A stretch of DNA of 64,000 bases from Rhinopithecus roxellana (taxonomy: Eukaryota; Chordata; Mammalia; Primates; Cercopithecidae). The translations under genes were made by a program, and so were the position numbers. Of the stretch, positions 22,746-35,741 are shown piece by piece. The stretch covers positions 127,212,235-127,276,234 of the forward strand of contig NC_044558.1 of the NCBI RefSeq assembly GCF_007565055.1. Direction: 5' to 3'. A model generated the notes under the pieces. It was not told the DNA's origin, searched no databases, and saw only the letters and a program-made list of their open reading frames with translations. The number at the start of each line of letters is the position of its first letter. Position 1 is the stretch's first letter.

Positions 22746-24640
22746 AGTAGAATGCTGCACCCTTTCCCCATCCCCCCCACCTGGGTTCAAGTAATCACTG
22801 GTTATGCTTTTGCTGCTTTTTTAGCTACAATAAGTTGCTCAATACTTTTAAACCTTTTGCTGCTTTATTTACTTGTTATTTATAGATATTTAATATATTG
22901 TATTATATATTTATGTAATATGAGATAGTTGTATAAAAATAGGATCAACTTGCGACGTGGGAATGGGCAAATAAATGAGATGTTTAGTAATTTCAGGCTT
23001 CCTCAGTAAAAATCAATGACAAATAATTTCATGACTGGTAAGTGCTGAGAAGCTGAGTGGGAGGACAGTAAGCATTTGAAAGGTCAGAAATAAGATGTCC
23101 ACAAAAATGAAAATATGAGCTCTGCCTGATGACTGAGTAACAATTCCAAATACAACCTTAGTGTTTTCATAAACCCATGTGAGTGAATTGGCCTTCAAAA
23201 TATTCAAGTCCACTTTAACGTCAGTAAAAAAGAGAAATTATAGTGAAGGGTAATTATTAGGAAAAAAGGAACTGCATTGAGATAGGAAAAGCCAGTACGC
23301 CAGAAGTGCTGCAGGCGGGTTTTCCCTGCTGGTGAAGGATAACTCACAAGTGGAAGGCAAAGTGAAAACAAAATACCTGTTAAAGTCCTCTTCTGCATTT
23401 CAGCCTCCAGCAAGATCCCAGACTGGTCTTTTGAAATGACTAACACCAATAACTAATGTATTGATGTTAGTCATTTCTATTTATTAACTTGTAAAATAAA
23501 AACATTGTACCAGTTTCCTTAATAATATACTCTCTGAAATCCAGATCTAAATGCTCACTCTTCTTTTTTTGGCTCCACGACCCTCCAGCAATACCTAAAT
23601 ACCTGAGAAGCAGTTGCTCTTTCCATTCCAGCAAGAAAGAAAGCTAATGAGGAAAATAGTATTTGCCTTGAAGTAAGTTTTCCTTAATTTTCCATCTCAT
23701 TTTAAAGAAAAAAGCAAAAAGAGTTCTATAAAAGAGGCACATATGAAAATATCTTAAGGATGCTGAATGGCTTAATTAAGAGTCACTGTTATTTTATTGA
23801 TTTCAGTTGGGATATAGATCATTAGTTTTCTATTAGTTTTTTTATTATTGCCATATGGCTTTATAGTGTAATACTATTAAACTAATGTTCTACAACATAA
23901 AAGGGAATTGGCTTATTGTGACTTTTAATGTTTCTAGAAAGATTAATTTTGGTATAATGATTATTTTACTTCTTAATAGTGCCATGACTTGAAAAGATAT
24001 AGAAGCTTGATAAGTACAAGTCCATCTTGGCTATAAGCCTAGTTTTATGTTATCATGTAAAAAAGAAAATTTGCTTCAAATTCTTTGCTTTTTCATGCAT
24101 TTTTTGTTGTTCAGTTGCTGTTATAAATACTATGAATGGCCATTATTGAGAGTTCAGGAATTTTTTTCTCCCTTAAATATGAAGATAGACCAAAGGTAAG
24201 ATTCCTATGTTGTCAAGGAGCCAATCACTGCATTGATTTATCTTTGCCACTAGATGTCCCTGTATTGATGCACCTTCTACCTCAGAGGCTTCTTTGAAAA
24301 CAAACTAACAAAATCAGAGATGTTTGCTACTCTTCAAGTCTTTTTCCTTCCTCTAAATTAGCACCTTGGGACTTCCCAGATATGAACCCCTTCTTTCCAG
24401 AGGATTAATTCCTGAGGACTGGACAGGAATGGAATTAAGCGAAATGCAAGTAAAATTAGGTTTAGGCGTTGGCCTAAATATATGCATCTATTAACTACTC
24501 AGCCTAGAAGATGTGAGAAGCTGTATAGTTTAGATTGACAGAGAATTTTAAACATGCTAAAATGAGTAGGGGCTTGAATTTGAATTACATAATCAAAATG
24601 GCAGCTAATTTAAAGTTATATTTGGTAATAAAATAGTTTG
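22746..24640. other. Unassigned non-coding sequence
   Basis: No gene, RNA or confidently recognised repeat was seen in about 1.9 kb. Minus-strand frames at 23013-23213 and 23204-23449 have no domain and no Alu or L1 content. I regard them as chance but cannot exclude unique conserved sequence. Confidence 0.45.
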
Positions 24641-24652
24641 TATTTATGTTTT

Positions 24653-24994
24653 TTAAAATTTTAGGTTCAGTGGTACACGTGAAGGTTTGTTACATAGGTG
24701 AACTTGTGTCACAGGGGTTTGTTGTACAGATTATTTCATCACCCAGGAATTAAGCCCAGCACTCAATAGTTATCTTCTCTGCTATTCTCCCGCCTCCCAT
24801 CCTCAAATAGGCCCCAGTGTCTGTCATTCCCTTCTTCGTGTTCATGAGTTCTCATCATTTAGCTCCCACTTATAAGTGAGAACATGCAGCATTTGGTTTT
24901 CTGTTCCTGCGTTAGTCTGCTAAGGATAATAGCCTCCAGCTCCATCCATATTTTCTCAAAAGACACAATCTTGTTCTTTTTTATGGCTGCATAG
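24653..24994 (-). mobile_element. Short 5'-truncated L1 (L1P type), antisense, with target duplication
   Basis: Only the 3' UTR and the last ORF2 codons are present ('acataggtgaacttgtg', 'tcacccaggaattaagccc', 'tagctcccacttataagtg', 'tatggctgcatagta'). The 12-bp direct repeat 'tatttatgtttt' occurs at 24641-24652 and 24995-25006. This is a complete short insertion of about 340 bp. Confidence 0.92.
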
Positions 24995-25006
24995 TATTTA
25001 TGTTTT

Positions 25007-26020
25007 GAATATGAGAATGGTGTTCTGGGAATGAATGAAAATTTCCGTAATAGACTCATACAGATAATAATTGATCTTCAAGGAAATTTGTAGTTGTTGA
25101 AATCTCTTACGCAGCTTCTTACTTCGTTACTCTTCACTGTTTTCCATACTTGATGAAGACTGACCATGTCAGCTTCCAGAAAAATGTGACAAGATAGATT
25201 TACCCAAGCTAATTTATTCATAAGTATGATTTTTAGCTCTTAGTTTACCTACAAAAGGAGATAACTGAATGTTTTGTTTCAAAATGTCTCTTGTTCAATT
25301 TTAGGTTGTATGGAGTCATAATGTTGGACTGGAATAACAATAAAATAAATATCTTTTTATACTCTGTTTTGAAATTATTGGACTCAATATGTTTTTAGTA
25401 GTAAAATACAATGCTAATATAAATAATAATCCATTTAAAATCTGAATTGATTAAAAACTTTTGGGACAATAATTATTTATTATAATAGATCATTTAAAAA
25501 AATTAGACCCTGTATTTACAATAGGCATTCATTTATTAATTGGATATATTTTATCTGATTTTGTGGTTAAATAATCTTTTATAATATTGATTTAGTCTTT
25601 CATGACATGTTACTTATTATACCTCAACCTAGGGACATAAAAAAATAAATTAATGTCAAATGACCACAATTAGTGTAACTTTAAAAATCTAAAAATAAAA
25701 GTAATCTATGTTTCAGAGGTAGCTTTTGTGCAAACTTTCTTCTCAGTGTTGAAGAAAAAGACACAGTGCATACCCAGTCTTCTGTTTGCCTTAATACAAA
25801 GTGATCTTTGAGAAATGGCAAGCTTGGAGAATGGGAGTGATTGCAGGAGACTCACAAAGACAATGATCCATACTGTCTCTTAAAAATAGAAAGAAAATTC
25901 TACAATCTAAAGGCTGAGGAATTTGATATCCTGGACACAACTCTTGAAAATACTATTTAATGAAGTTTGTGAGTCCTTTAAAGAAGGAGAAAGTGATCAT
26001 TGGATGTGGAATAAAGAAGT
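25007..26020. other. AT-rich unassigned sequence
   Basis: Very AT-rich, with no gene and no recognised repeat. Confidence 0.45.
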
Positions 26021-26649
26021 CCAGTTACAAGTGTTGGAGAGGATGTGGAGAAATGAGAATTCCGATACACTGCTATTAGGAATGTGAGGTGGTGCAGCCA
26101 GTTTGGAAAAGTCTAGCAGTTCCTCTGATGATTAAACATAGAGTTATGTGACTCAGCAAATTTACGCCTGGTTAGATTCCCAAGAGAAATGAAAACATAT
26201 GCGAACATAAAAATTTGCACTTCAATGTTTATAGCAGCATCATTCATAATAGCCTAAAGGCAGAAACACATCCATTAATGGACAAATGGATAAACAAAAT
26301 GTAATATATCTATGCAGTGGGGTATTGTTTAGCCATAAAAATAAATGAAGTGTTAATACATGCTACAACATGGGTGAACCTTGAAAATATCATGCCATGT
26401 GAAAGAAGCCAGTCACAAAAGACCACATACTATGTTATTCGATTCACATGAATGTTCAGAAGAGGCAAATCCATGTAGACAAAGTAGATTAGTGGTTGCT
26501 TAGGGCTGGGGGGATAGATAGGCCAATACAGGTGGGATAGTTCAAGGGTATAGGGTTTCCTTCTGAGGTGGTGAAATGTTCTTAATTGACTATGGTGGTT
26601 GGTGCACATACTTGTGAATATACTACAAGCCATTGAATCGAACATTTTA

Positions 26650-26815
26650 TTTTTTTAATTTAATTTTTAGAGATGGGGTCTCACTGTGTTCCTTAGGCTG
26701 GAGTACAGTGTCGTGATCGTAGCTCATTCCAGCTTCCAAACTCCTGGGTTCAAATGATCCTCCTGCCTCAGCCTCTTGAGCAGCTGGGATTACAGGTGCA
26801 TGTCGCTGAGCCTAT

Positions 26816-26854
<39 letters not shown>

Positions 26855-26972
26855 GTAGAAACAGAGTCTTGCTTTGCTGCCCAGGCTGGTCTCAAACTCC
26901 TGGCTTCAAGCTATTCCATTGTTTTGGCCTCCCAAAGTGTTGGGATTACAGACATGAGCTTCTGTGTCCAGT
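26650..26972 (-). mobile_element. AluJ, antisense, with internal (TTTA)n expansion
   Basis: J-type left monomer ('gagatggggtctcactgtg') and right monomer ('tcaaactcctggcttcaag') joined by a long TTTA repeat. Flanked by a 15-bp direct repeat with one mismatch ('gaatcgaacatttta' at 26635-26649, 'gaattgaacatttta' at 26973-26987). Confidence 0.9.
26813..26854. repeat. (TTTA)n microsatellite
   Basis: About 10 uninterrupted TATT units sit at the middle T-rich linker of the AluJ. Confidence 0.95.
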
Positions 26973-27059
26973 GAATTGAACATTTTAAATGGGTGAACTG
27001 TACGTTGTGTGAATTATATATCAGTAAAGCTATTTAAAGAAAAGAGAAATACTGTTACT

Positions 27060-27405
27060 TGATATAACACAATGAACCTTGAAAACATGAGGCTGGCTGG
27101 GAGAAGGAAGTCATAAAAGATCATGTACTGTATGACTCCATTTATAGAAAATGTCCAGAATAGGTAAATCTACACAGACAGAAAGTCGATTAGTGGTTGC
27201 CTAAAGCTAATGGAAAGGGGAGGATTGGGCAAGTGATACGTAAGGGGCATGTGGTTAATTTGGAGGGTAATAAAAATGTTCTAAAATTGCTTTAGGTGAT
27301 TGTTGCACAACTGCGAATATACTAAAAGCCATTGATTGTATACTTTAAACAGGTAAATTGTATGGCATGTGAATTATATCTCAATAAAGCTGTTAAGAAA
27401 AGAAT
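27060..27405 (+). mobile_element. Second L1M 3' end in tandem with the preceding one, sense
   Basis: Begins 'acaatgaaccttgaaaac', passes 'gattagtggttgcctaaag' and ends 'tctcaataaagctgtt', parallel to the copy ending at 27035. The two differ at many positions. Either two independent L1M insertions or an ancient tandem duplication is possible. Confidence 0.8.
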
Positions 27406-28738
27406 AAGCATGCATTTTTCTAGAGCACATACAGTAGAACTTGAAGAGGGTTCAGTAGTTCTAGACCTTAAAGCAGATGTGCCATCCTGAGTCATTCTCA
27501 CATGTTCTACCAGAATGTGGATTCTCATCCCCCCGATATATATGGATGCTGCCTCAGCTGGTGGCTGCTCTTATTCCCTTGAGGTCCCCATGTTCCCTCT
27601 GTCCTTGAATTGGAGCCTTTCCTCTTTGGGATTCTGAAGAGGGGTAAATCACACCTTCTACTTTTGTTTTTGTTCCCTTTTCTCCACCATTCCAATGAGG
27701 AAAATGCCTATCTCTTGCAATTTACAGGCATAATTTTGAACATAATTCTTTGATAACATTTCTTTTTGATATCCTGGAGAGGATTTAGGATGCTGTAGGT
27801 TGGGAAATAATTTGGATGATATAGTAACAATTGACTGAATGATCCAGAAAGTAAGCTGGTTATTGAAAGTCTTCTGGTGTTCATGTTATCTAATACTGTA
27901 TTTCTTTTTTTTTTTTTTCTAAACTAGTGATGTGGCTAAGAAGGCCATCAATGGCATGTTGACCACATTTCAGAGGATGTGAAATAAGGAGGCATTATAA
28001 ATATACTGACTACCAGAACCAGAATCTAAGATGATTTTGCTAGGTTGAAATGCTGGATCTAATAAGAAACCGATAGCACAGGAAAAAGGATAATATGGCT
28101 AATATTTATACATGTGCAAAACCTCATAGCTTTGGTTTATTATAATCTTAATATGAATGAACAGCTTATGAGAGAAGAAAAAAGACCAACAGAGTCTTAA
28201 CCTGCCTTTATAATTCTGTTCTACACTGATTAGGTCAGAAATGCCTGTAGTATTATGTTTGTTTCTGGTAAACATACTACATGAAGGATATTGGCTATAG
28301 GAAGAAAAGGGTCTGGAAATCATAGCATAAGAGTAAAGTTGAAGGAAGTGGGGAAGTTTGGGTCGGAAATGTGACACTTTCTCTTGATGTCCAGTCTGAT
28401 GTAATCAACCTCCTCTTCTCTGTTTCCGTAGTACTTTGAGACTGTTATAATTTTGTTCAGAGAAAAATTAGGTACACTTAAGCCTTAGATTTCTGAAGGT
28501 GGGATGGTTTTCTATAGTTATTTTTTTATGCTCTCTAGGATGCTATGAAGTGCTCATATAAATCTCAATGTTATATAGATTTATTGAAGGGAAGAAGACT
28601 TAGGCTTTAAGTGTCAAATTGGAAGACAGATTGAGGGCCAACTAGTAAAAGTTACAAGGTAGTAGATTTTGTCTGAATATGAGGACAAAAGTCATTACAT
28701 AAAACCTCATAAAATTGTAAGTTCTTGAGGTAGCTTGA
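27406..28738. other. Unassigned non-coding sequence
   Basis: No gene or recognised repeat. A T run at about 27905-27919 is the only simple repeat. The 92-residue minus-strand frame (28099-28377) has no recognisable domain. Confidence 0.45.
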
Positions 28739-28739
28739 T

Positions 28740-29014
28740 TATTGTTAAAAAGTATTCCTCATCCACCCCTTGAGTGTAGATTATATTTTTCCATTCTCAT
28801 TGGCATTAGGTTTGGCCACTTGAATTGTTCTGGCTAATGAAATGTGAGTGGAAGATCCAGCCCATGGTATTCTTTGTCCTCTTTTCCCTCTATCAAGATG
28901 ATTAGCATTGTTCCCAATAGAGGCTGCTCTGTCAGTCTACCTAGAGTAAAGATGATGTGTACATACAGGCCCATCCATGATGAACTTTTACTGTGATCAA
29001 GAAATAAATGTTGA
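28740..29014 (+). mobile_element. Old LTR-like repeat, left part (split by L1)
   Basis: Text such as 'ggccacttgaattgttctgg', 'ctaatgaaatgtgagtgg' and 'aagaaataaatgtt' resembles an old MLT/MER-type repeat with a polyadenylation signal. The expected downstream text ('attgtaagctactaaat') appears only after the L1, at 35968. Family not assigned. Confidence 0.5.
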
Positions 29015-29109
29015 CACACAGGAGACAACCCAAGATGGCTGACTAGATACGAAGAGGTTCTCCCATTGAAAAGCACCAGATCATCAAAGTTTGAGTGCTA
29101 TAGTGTAAG

Positions 29110-29335
29110 AAGAACCTGCTGATTCTGGTTTTGGAGATAGAGGAAGGAGACCATGAGCCCAGGAACACAGGTATCCTCTAGAAGCTGGAAAAGGCAAGGA
29201 AAGGGATTCTTTCCTCAGAAAGAAACCCAGCCCTGCTGACACCTTGATTTTAATCCACTGAGACCTATTTGGACTTCTGATCTCCAAAACTATAAAATAA
29301 TAAATTCGTGTTGCTGTAAGCAAAAAAAAAAAAAA
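29110..29335 (+). mobile_element. MLT1-like LTR segment ending in an A run, inside the L1 5' UTR
   Basis: Text such as 'gaggaaggagaccatgagcc', 'ctagaagctggaaaaggca', 'cctgctgacaccttgattt' and 'ataataaattcgtgttgc' matches the MaLR MLT1 consensus as I remember it. It has an AATAAA-type signal at about 29300, and 14 A at about 29322 follow. Typical L1 5' UTR text resumes after the A run ('ccatcaagtagatt'). The tail suggests retrotransposed RNA rather than a DNA-level LTR insertion. Confidence 0.55.
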
Positions 29336-30488
29336 AGAGAGAAAATAAAGAGACCAGACCATCAAGTAGATTGGCACACTCCAAACACTCCAGATAGTTC
29401 TTTGGAATGAAGGCATTGAGAATGGACTGAGTGAGGACATGGACCCCAGGTTGAAAGAGGAGGAAACTGGGAACCCTGCATGTCATTGCCAAGCACCAAG
29501 ACTCATTCCTGGCCCTGGGTGGCTCCTAGCGAAGAGGCGAGTGAAATAGTTATACAGTGGCCTACTCTTGCCACAGACCTCCAGGGTCCTAGATGTAGGA
29601 GACCCCATGACACCCATGGACATCTGAGCTGGCAGGGAGAGCTGCCTAGAGAGTTGGTAGGGACTGATCTCCAGCCTTTGTGGAGCCCAGAAGGTTTGGT
29701 GCAAAAAGAGCTGCAGTGGTGCAAAGCCATGGGTGTCCATCCCCCAAGGATAACCATACTCCCCTAGGTGGCTTTATCCTTTGTTAGTTGGCAGACCTGG
29801 ACAGAACAGGAAGTCTTGCCTGGGGGATAGAGCTAGTCTGATCTGAGTGTGCCTCTGTGTGCTGGCCTCTCCCAGGCTCCCTGCATGGGCAGCATCAGCT
29901 TGCCAGTGACATCCTCTTTCACTGACTCCCCACACCCATCAGAGTACTTTTGCAGATGAACCCCTGCCAGTGCACACTCACCTACAGCCTCCTCCCCACT
30001 GGCACACACCCACTCGCAGCCTCTCCCCACAAAAAACATTATGCAAGACCTTATAATGTTGTAAGCTCTTGCCTGTAGCCTCCTTGGGCTGCCTTGCTGG
30101 TATGCATGTATACATGGACCTCCCCACCACCTTACTGGTGCACACATATGCTAGGACCTTTGCTGCCCTGCCAGAATGTTTTTCTCCAGCAGCCCCTGTT
30201 GGAGTATTCTTGCCAGTGAACTAGGAACATCTCACTCCCTCCAGTGCAGCAGATGCTTAACCTCAAGCGGCAGAGAACAAAGCCCCAGGCCTTGTCCTAG
30301 CTCCCCAGGATTAGAGCATGCAGCCTAGGATGCTAAGTGAGAACATGCAAGCATCCAGAAAGGAAGCTATTGACTAAACTCAACTTGTACCACAGTCAAA
30401 CCCTTATAAGCATCAAAGAATATAAAAGCAAAAAGCCCCACTCAAAAGACAGTAACTTCAAAGATTGAAAAAACATCTGCCTACACAG

Positions 30489-31448
30489 ATGAGAAAGAAT
30501 CAGTGTAGAAACTCTGGCAACTCTAAAAGCCAGAATGTCTACTTATTTCTGACTGACTGCACTAGCTCCCCAGCAATGGTACTTAACCAGACTGAAAGGG
30601 CTGAAATGACAGAATTCAGAATCTGGATGGCAGAAAGCTCATTGAGATACAGAAGGTTGAAACCCAATCCAAGGAACATAGTTCAACAGTCCAAGAGTTG
30701 AAAGACAACACAGTCATTTTAAGAACCAAACAGAACTTCTGGAAATAAAAAAGTTTACTACAAGTATTTAAGAATTTAATTACTTTTAATGCAATTAAAA
30801 GCATTAATAACAAAATAGACCGAGCTGAGGACAGAATTTCAGAGCTCTAAGACCTTTCCTTTGAATCAATGCAGGCAGACAAAAATAAAAGAATAAAAAA
30901 GGAACGAAGCCTCTGAGAAATACGGGATTACATAAAGAGACCAAACTTATGACTCATTGGAATTCCTGAAAAAGACGAAGACAGAGCAAGCCACCTGGAA
31001 AACATACTTAAGGATATTGTCCACTAAAATGTTCCCAGCCTCACTAGAGAGGTCAACATGCAAATTCAGGGAATCCAGAGAACCTCCATAAGATATTATA
31101 CAAGATGACCCTCCCCAAGAGACATATTCGTCAGATTCTTCAAAGACAATGAAAAATAAAAAATATTAAAGGCAGCTAGAAAAAAGGAGCAGGCCACAAA
31201 GCCATCAGGCTAACAGCAGATCTTTCAGCAGAAACCTTACAAGCCAGAAAAGACGAGGGGCCTACATTCAGCATCCATAAAGAAAAGAAATCCCAGTCAA
31301 GAATTTCATATCCAGCCGAAGTAAATTTCATAAGTGAGGGAGAAATAAAATCCTTTTCAGACAAGCAAATGCTAAGGGAATATGTTACCACCAGACCTGC
31401 CTTATAAAAGGTCCTTAAGGGAGTGCTTAACATGAAAACAAAAGACTA
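30489..31448 (+). pseudogene. L1 ORF1 remnant
   Basis: ORF1p is the L1 RNA-binding chaperone (coiled coil, RRM, C-terminal domain). Here it starts 'MRKNQCRN' and includes 'AEMTEFRIWMAES', typical of older primate L1 ORF1. A stop ends the first frame at about 30699, and further stops and indels follow through the RRM and C-terminal regions ('LTADLSAETLQARK'-type text near 31207-31250). It is clearly non-functional. Confidence 0.82.
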
Positions 31449-31545
31449 ATTGCTGTGATTACAAAAGCACACTTAAGTACATAGCCCACTGGCATTATAA
31501 AGCAACTATAAAAGCAAATCTACATAATAACCAGATAACAACAGG

Positions 31546-34500
31546 ATGACAGGATCAAATTTGCACATATCAATGTTAACCTTAAATGTAAATGGACTAA
31601 ATACCTCACTTAAAAAACACAGAATGACAGGTTGAATAAAAAAAGCACGGACCCAACTCTGTGCTGTCTTCAAGAGGCTATCCGACATGCAATGACACCC
31701 ATAGGCTCAAAGTAAAGGTATGGAGAAAGATGTATCAAGCAAATGGAAGAAAGAGCAGGGGTTGTTACTCTTATTTTGGATGTAACAGACAATGATAATA
31801 AAGACAAAGAAGGGCACTATGTGATGATGAAGGGTTCAATTCAACAAGAAGACTTAACTATCCTAAATATATATGCATCCAACACTGAAGAACCCAGATT
31901 CATAAAATAACTTCTTAGAGACTGCAAAAAGATTTAGATAACTATACAGTAATAGTGGGAGATTTCAACACCCCACTGGCAGTGCAAGGCAGATCATTGA
32001 AGCAGAAAACTAAAAAAGATATTCAAGACCTAAACTCAACACTTTGACCAAATGGACCAAACAGACATCTACAGAACACTTCACCTGTATTCTTTCTCAT
32101 GCTGCCATGAAGAAATAGCTGAGACGGGGTAATTTATAAAGAAAAGAGGCTTAATTGACTGACAGTTTCATATGGCTGGGTAGGCCTCTGGAAGCTTATG
32201 ATCATGGTGGAAGGCACCTCTTTACATGGTAGCAGGGGAGAGAATGAGTGCTGAGTGAAGAAGGAAGTCCCTTCTAAAAACGTCAAATCTCATGAGAACT
32301 CACTCACTATTATAAGAACAGCATGGGGAAAACTGACCCCATGATTCAATTATCTCCATTTGGTCCCACCCTTGACACATGAGGATTATTACAATTCAAG
32401 GTGTGATTTGGCTGGCGACACAGAGTCAAACCATATCACCACCTAACAACAGAATATATATTCTTCTAATCTGCACATAACACATACTCTAAGATTGACC
32501 ACACATTTGGCCATACAACAATCCTCAGCAAATTCCAAAAAATCGAAATCATACCAACCACACTGTCATGTCACAGCACAATAAAAATATAAATTAATAC
32601 CAAGAAGATCTCTCAAAGCCATACAATTACACGAAAATTAAACAATCTGTTTCTGAATGACTTTTGGGTGAAGAATGAAATTAAGGCCGACTGCAAGAAA
32701 TTATTCAAAACTAATGAAAACAAAGATACAACATACCAGAATCTCTGGACACAGCTAAAACAGCGTTAAGAGGAAAGTTTATAGCACTAAATGCCCACAT
32801 CAAGAAGTTTCAGAGATCTCAAGTTAACAATCTAATATCACACTTAGAGGAACTAGAAAAGCAAGAACAAACCAACCCCAAAGCTAGCAGAAGAAGAGAA
32901 ATCACTAAAATCAGAGCTGAACTGAATGAAGTTGAGATGTAAAAAAAACATACAAAAGATCAATGAAACCAAAAGTTTTTTTTTTTGAAGAATAAATAAG
33001 ATTGATTGATTGCCAGCTAGACTAATAAAGAAAAAGAATATCTAAATAACACAATCAGAAATGACAAAGGTGGTATTACTATGACCCGTCAGAAATACCA
33101 AAAATCCTCAGAGATATTTATGAACACTTCTATGCATACAAACTACAAAACCTAGAAAAAAATGAACAAATTCTTGGAAACACACAACCTTGGAAGATTG
33201 AACTAGGAAGAAAATGACTCCCTGAATAGGCTAATAAGAATTATAAAATTGAATCAGTAATAAAAAAAATCCTACCAACCAGAAAAAGCCCTTGAACAGA
33301 TGGATTCACAGCCAAATTCTATCAGTTGTATAAAGAAGAGCTGGTATCAATCATACTGAAATCATCCCCCCCAAAAAAATGGAGGAAGAGAGACTCCTCC
33401 TTAACTGATTTTATGAGGACAGCATCATCCTGACATCAAAACCTGGCAGAGACACAACAAAAAAAGAAAACTTCAGGCCAATATCCTTCATGAACATAGA
33501 TGCAAACATCCTCAGCAAAATACGAGCAAATCCAATCCCCCAGCACATCAAAAAACTAACCCATCACAATAAAGTTGGAGTAATCCCTGGGGCTCAAGGT
33601 TGGTTTGACCGATACAAATCAATAAATGTGATACACCACATAAACAGAACTAAAAGCAAAAACCACATGATTATCTCAATAAATGCAGAAAAGGCTTCCT
33701 ATAAAATTCACCATCCTTTCATGTTAAAAACTCTCAACAAATTAGGCATCATAGGTGCATACCTCAAAGTATTAAGAGCCATCTATCGCAAACCCACAGC
33801 CAACATCATACTGAACAAGCAAAATCTGGAAGCATTCCCCCTGAGAACTAGAATAAGACAAGGATGCCCACTTTCACCACTTCTATTAAATATAGTACTA
33901 GAAGTCCTAGCCAGAGCAGTCAGGAAAGAGAAAGAAATAGAAGGCATCCAAATAGGAAGAGATGAAGTCAAATGATCTCTCTTTGCAGACAGTATGATTA
34001 TGATTCTCTACCTAGAAAACTACATAGTTTCTATCCAAAGGCTTCTAGAACTGATAAATAACTTCAATCAAGTTTTAGGATACAAAATCAATATAGAAAA
34101 ATCAGTAGCATTCCATAAACCAATAATGTCCAAGTTGTGAGAGCCAAATAAAAAATGCAATCCCACTTACAATAGCCACACAAAAATAACACACACAGGA
34201 ATACAGCTAACTAGGGAGGTGAAAGGTCTCTCTAAACAAGAATTAAAAAGCATTGCTGAGAGAAATCAGAGATGACACAAACAAATGGAAAAACATTCCA
34301 TGCTCACGGTATAGAATCAATATTATTAAAATGGCCATATTGCCCAAAGCAATCTATAGACTCAGTGGCATTCTTATCAAACTACCAATGTTATTTTTTT
34401 TCACAGCATTAGAAAAAACTATTCTAAACCTCATATGGAACCCAAAAAGAGCCCAAACCGCCAAAGTGATATTAAGCAAAAAGAACAAAGCCATAGACAT

Positions 34501-35741
34501 CACATTGCCTGACATTAAACTATACAACGAAGCTACATTGTATACTACGTGATACTATGTATAGCATGGCACTGGTACAAAAACAGACACATAAACCAAT
34601 GGAACAGGTTAGAGAACTCAGAAATGAAGCCGCAAACCTGCAGCCATGCAATCTTTGACAAAGTCTACAAAAATAAAAACAATGGGGAAATTACACTCTA
34701 TTGAATAAACGGTGCTGGGGAAAATGCTAACCATATGCAGATGACTGACTCAGGACCCCTTCCTTTTACCATATACAAAAAATAACTCAAAATGGATTGA
34801 AGACTTAAATGTATCACCTAAAACTATAAAAACTCTAGAAGAAAACCTAGGAAATACTGTTCTGGACATAGGCTTTGGTAAAGATTTCATGACTCCAAAA
34901 TCAGTTTCAAGTCTCCAAAATCAGCTGCAACAAAAATAAAAATTGACAAGTGGGATTCATTTAAACTAAAGAGCTCCTGCACAGCAAACAAAATAGAGCA
35001 GAGTAAACAGACAACCTACAGATGGGGAGAAAATGTTTGCAAACTATGCATCAGAAAAAGGTCCAACATCCAGAATCTATAAGGAACTTAATAAGCAACA
35101 AACAAATAATCCCATTAAAAAATGGGCAAAGGGCATGAATAGACACTTCTCAAAAGAAGACAGATATGTGGACAACAAGCATATGAAAAAAATGTTCAAT
35201 ATTACTAATTAGAGAAATGCAAATCAAAACCACATTGAGATACTATCTTACACCAGTCAGAATGGCTATTATTAAAAAGTCAGAAAATAATAGATGTTGG
35301 TGAAGTTACCAAGAAAAGGGGATGCTTATACACTGCTGATGGGAATGTAAATTAGCACAGCCACTGTGGAAAGCAGTTTGGAGATTTCTCAAAGAGCTAA
35401 AAACAGAAATACCATTTCACCCAGCAATCCCATTACTGGGTATATACCCAAAGGAATATAAATCATTCTACCATAAAGACACATGCATGCATATGTTCAT
35501 CACAGCAGTATTCACAATGGCAAAGACATAGAATCAATCTAGCTGCCCATGAATGCTGAACTAAATAGAGAAACTGTGATACATATACATCATAGAATAC
35601 CACTCACCCACAAAGTGTATGAAATCATGTCCTTTGCAGCAACATGTATGCAGCTGGAGGCCATTATCCTAAGCAAATGGATGTGGGAACAGCAAACCAA
35701 ATACCATATGTTTTCACTTGTAAGTGGGAGCTATACATTGA
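31546..35741 (+). pseudogene. L1 ORF2 remnant (endonuclease-reverse transcriptase)
   Basis: It begins 'MTGSNLHISMLTLN' in the usual position after ORF1. The endonuclease region is interrupted by an LTR at 32086-32438. The RT region has an open 161-residue piece (33490-33975) with 'TRIRQGCPLSPLLLN'. A TGA stops it just before the catalytic box, which reads F-A-D-S instead of F-A-D-D. The C-terminal region runs to about 35741. Many stops and frameshifts show long decay. Confidence 0.86.
32086..32438 (-). mobile_element. Solitary MST/THE1-type LTR (ERVL-MaLR), antisense
   Basis: Reverse-complement text of this LTR class: 'tttctcatgctgccatgaag', 'ggtaatttataaagaaaag', 'ttcatatggctgg', 'catgattcaattatctcc', 'acagagtcaaaccatatca'. 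It is bounded by TG..CA with a 5-bp flank 'tcacc'/'ccacc' (one mismatch). L1 ORF2 endonuclease text continues on both sides. No internal genes. Confidence 0.88.

Larger units (their letters stand above)
26025..27035 (+). mobile_element. Old L1M 3' end (ORF2 C-terminus and 3' UTR), sense, split by AluJ
   Basis: Sense L1M text ('ggagaggatgtggagaaat', 'gcagcatcattcataatag', 'acatgggtgaaccttgaaa') runs into a 3' UTR with 'gattagtggttgcttaggg' and ends 'gaattatatatcagtaaagc'. An AluJ interrupts it at 26650-26972. Stops are frequent. Confidence 0.82.

Noticed and set aside
29480..29767. Overlapping 84-95-residue frames on both strands near 29.5 kb
   Set aside because: They lie in the GC-richer L1 5' UTR, where stop codons are scarce by composition. 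There is no coding evidence.
33490..33975. 161-residue frame as a possible gene
   Set aside because: It is L1 ORF2 reverse-transcriptase text in a decayed element, ending in a stop just before the catalytic box.
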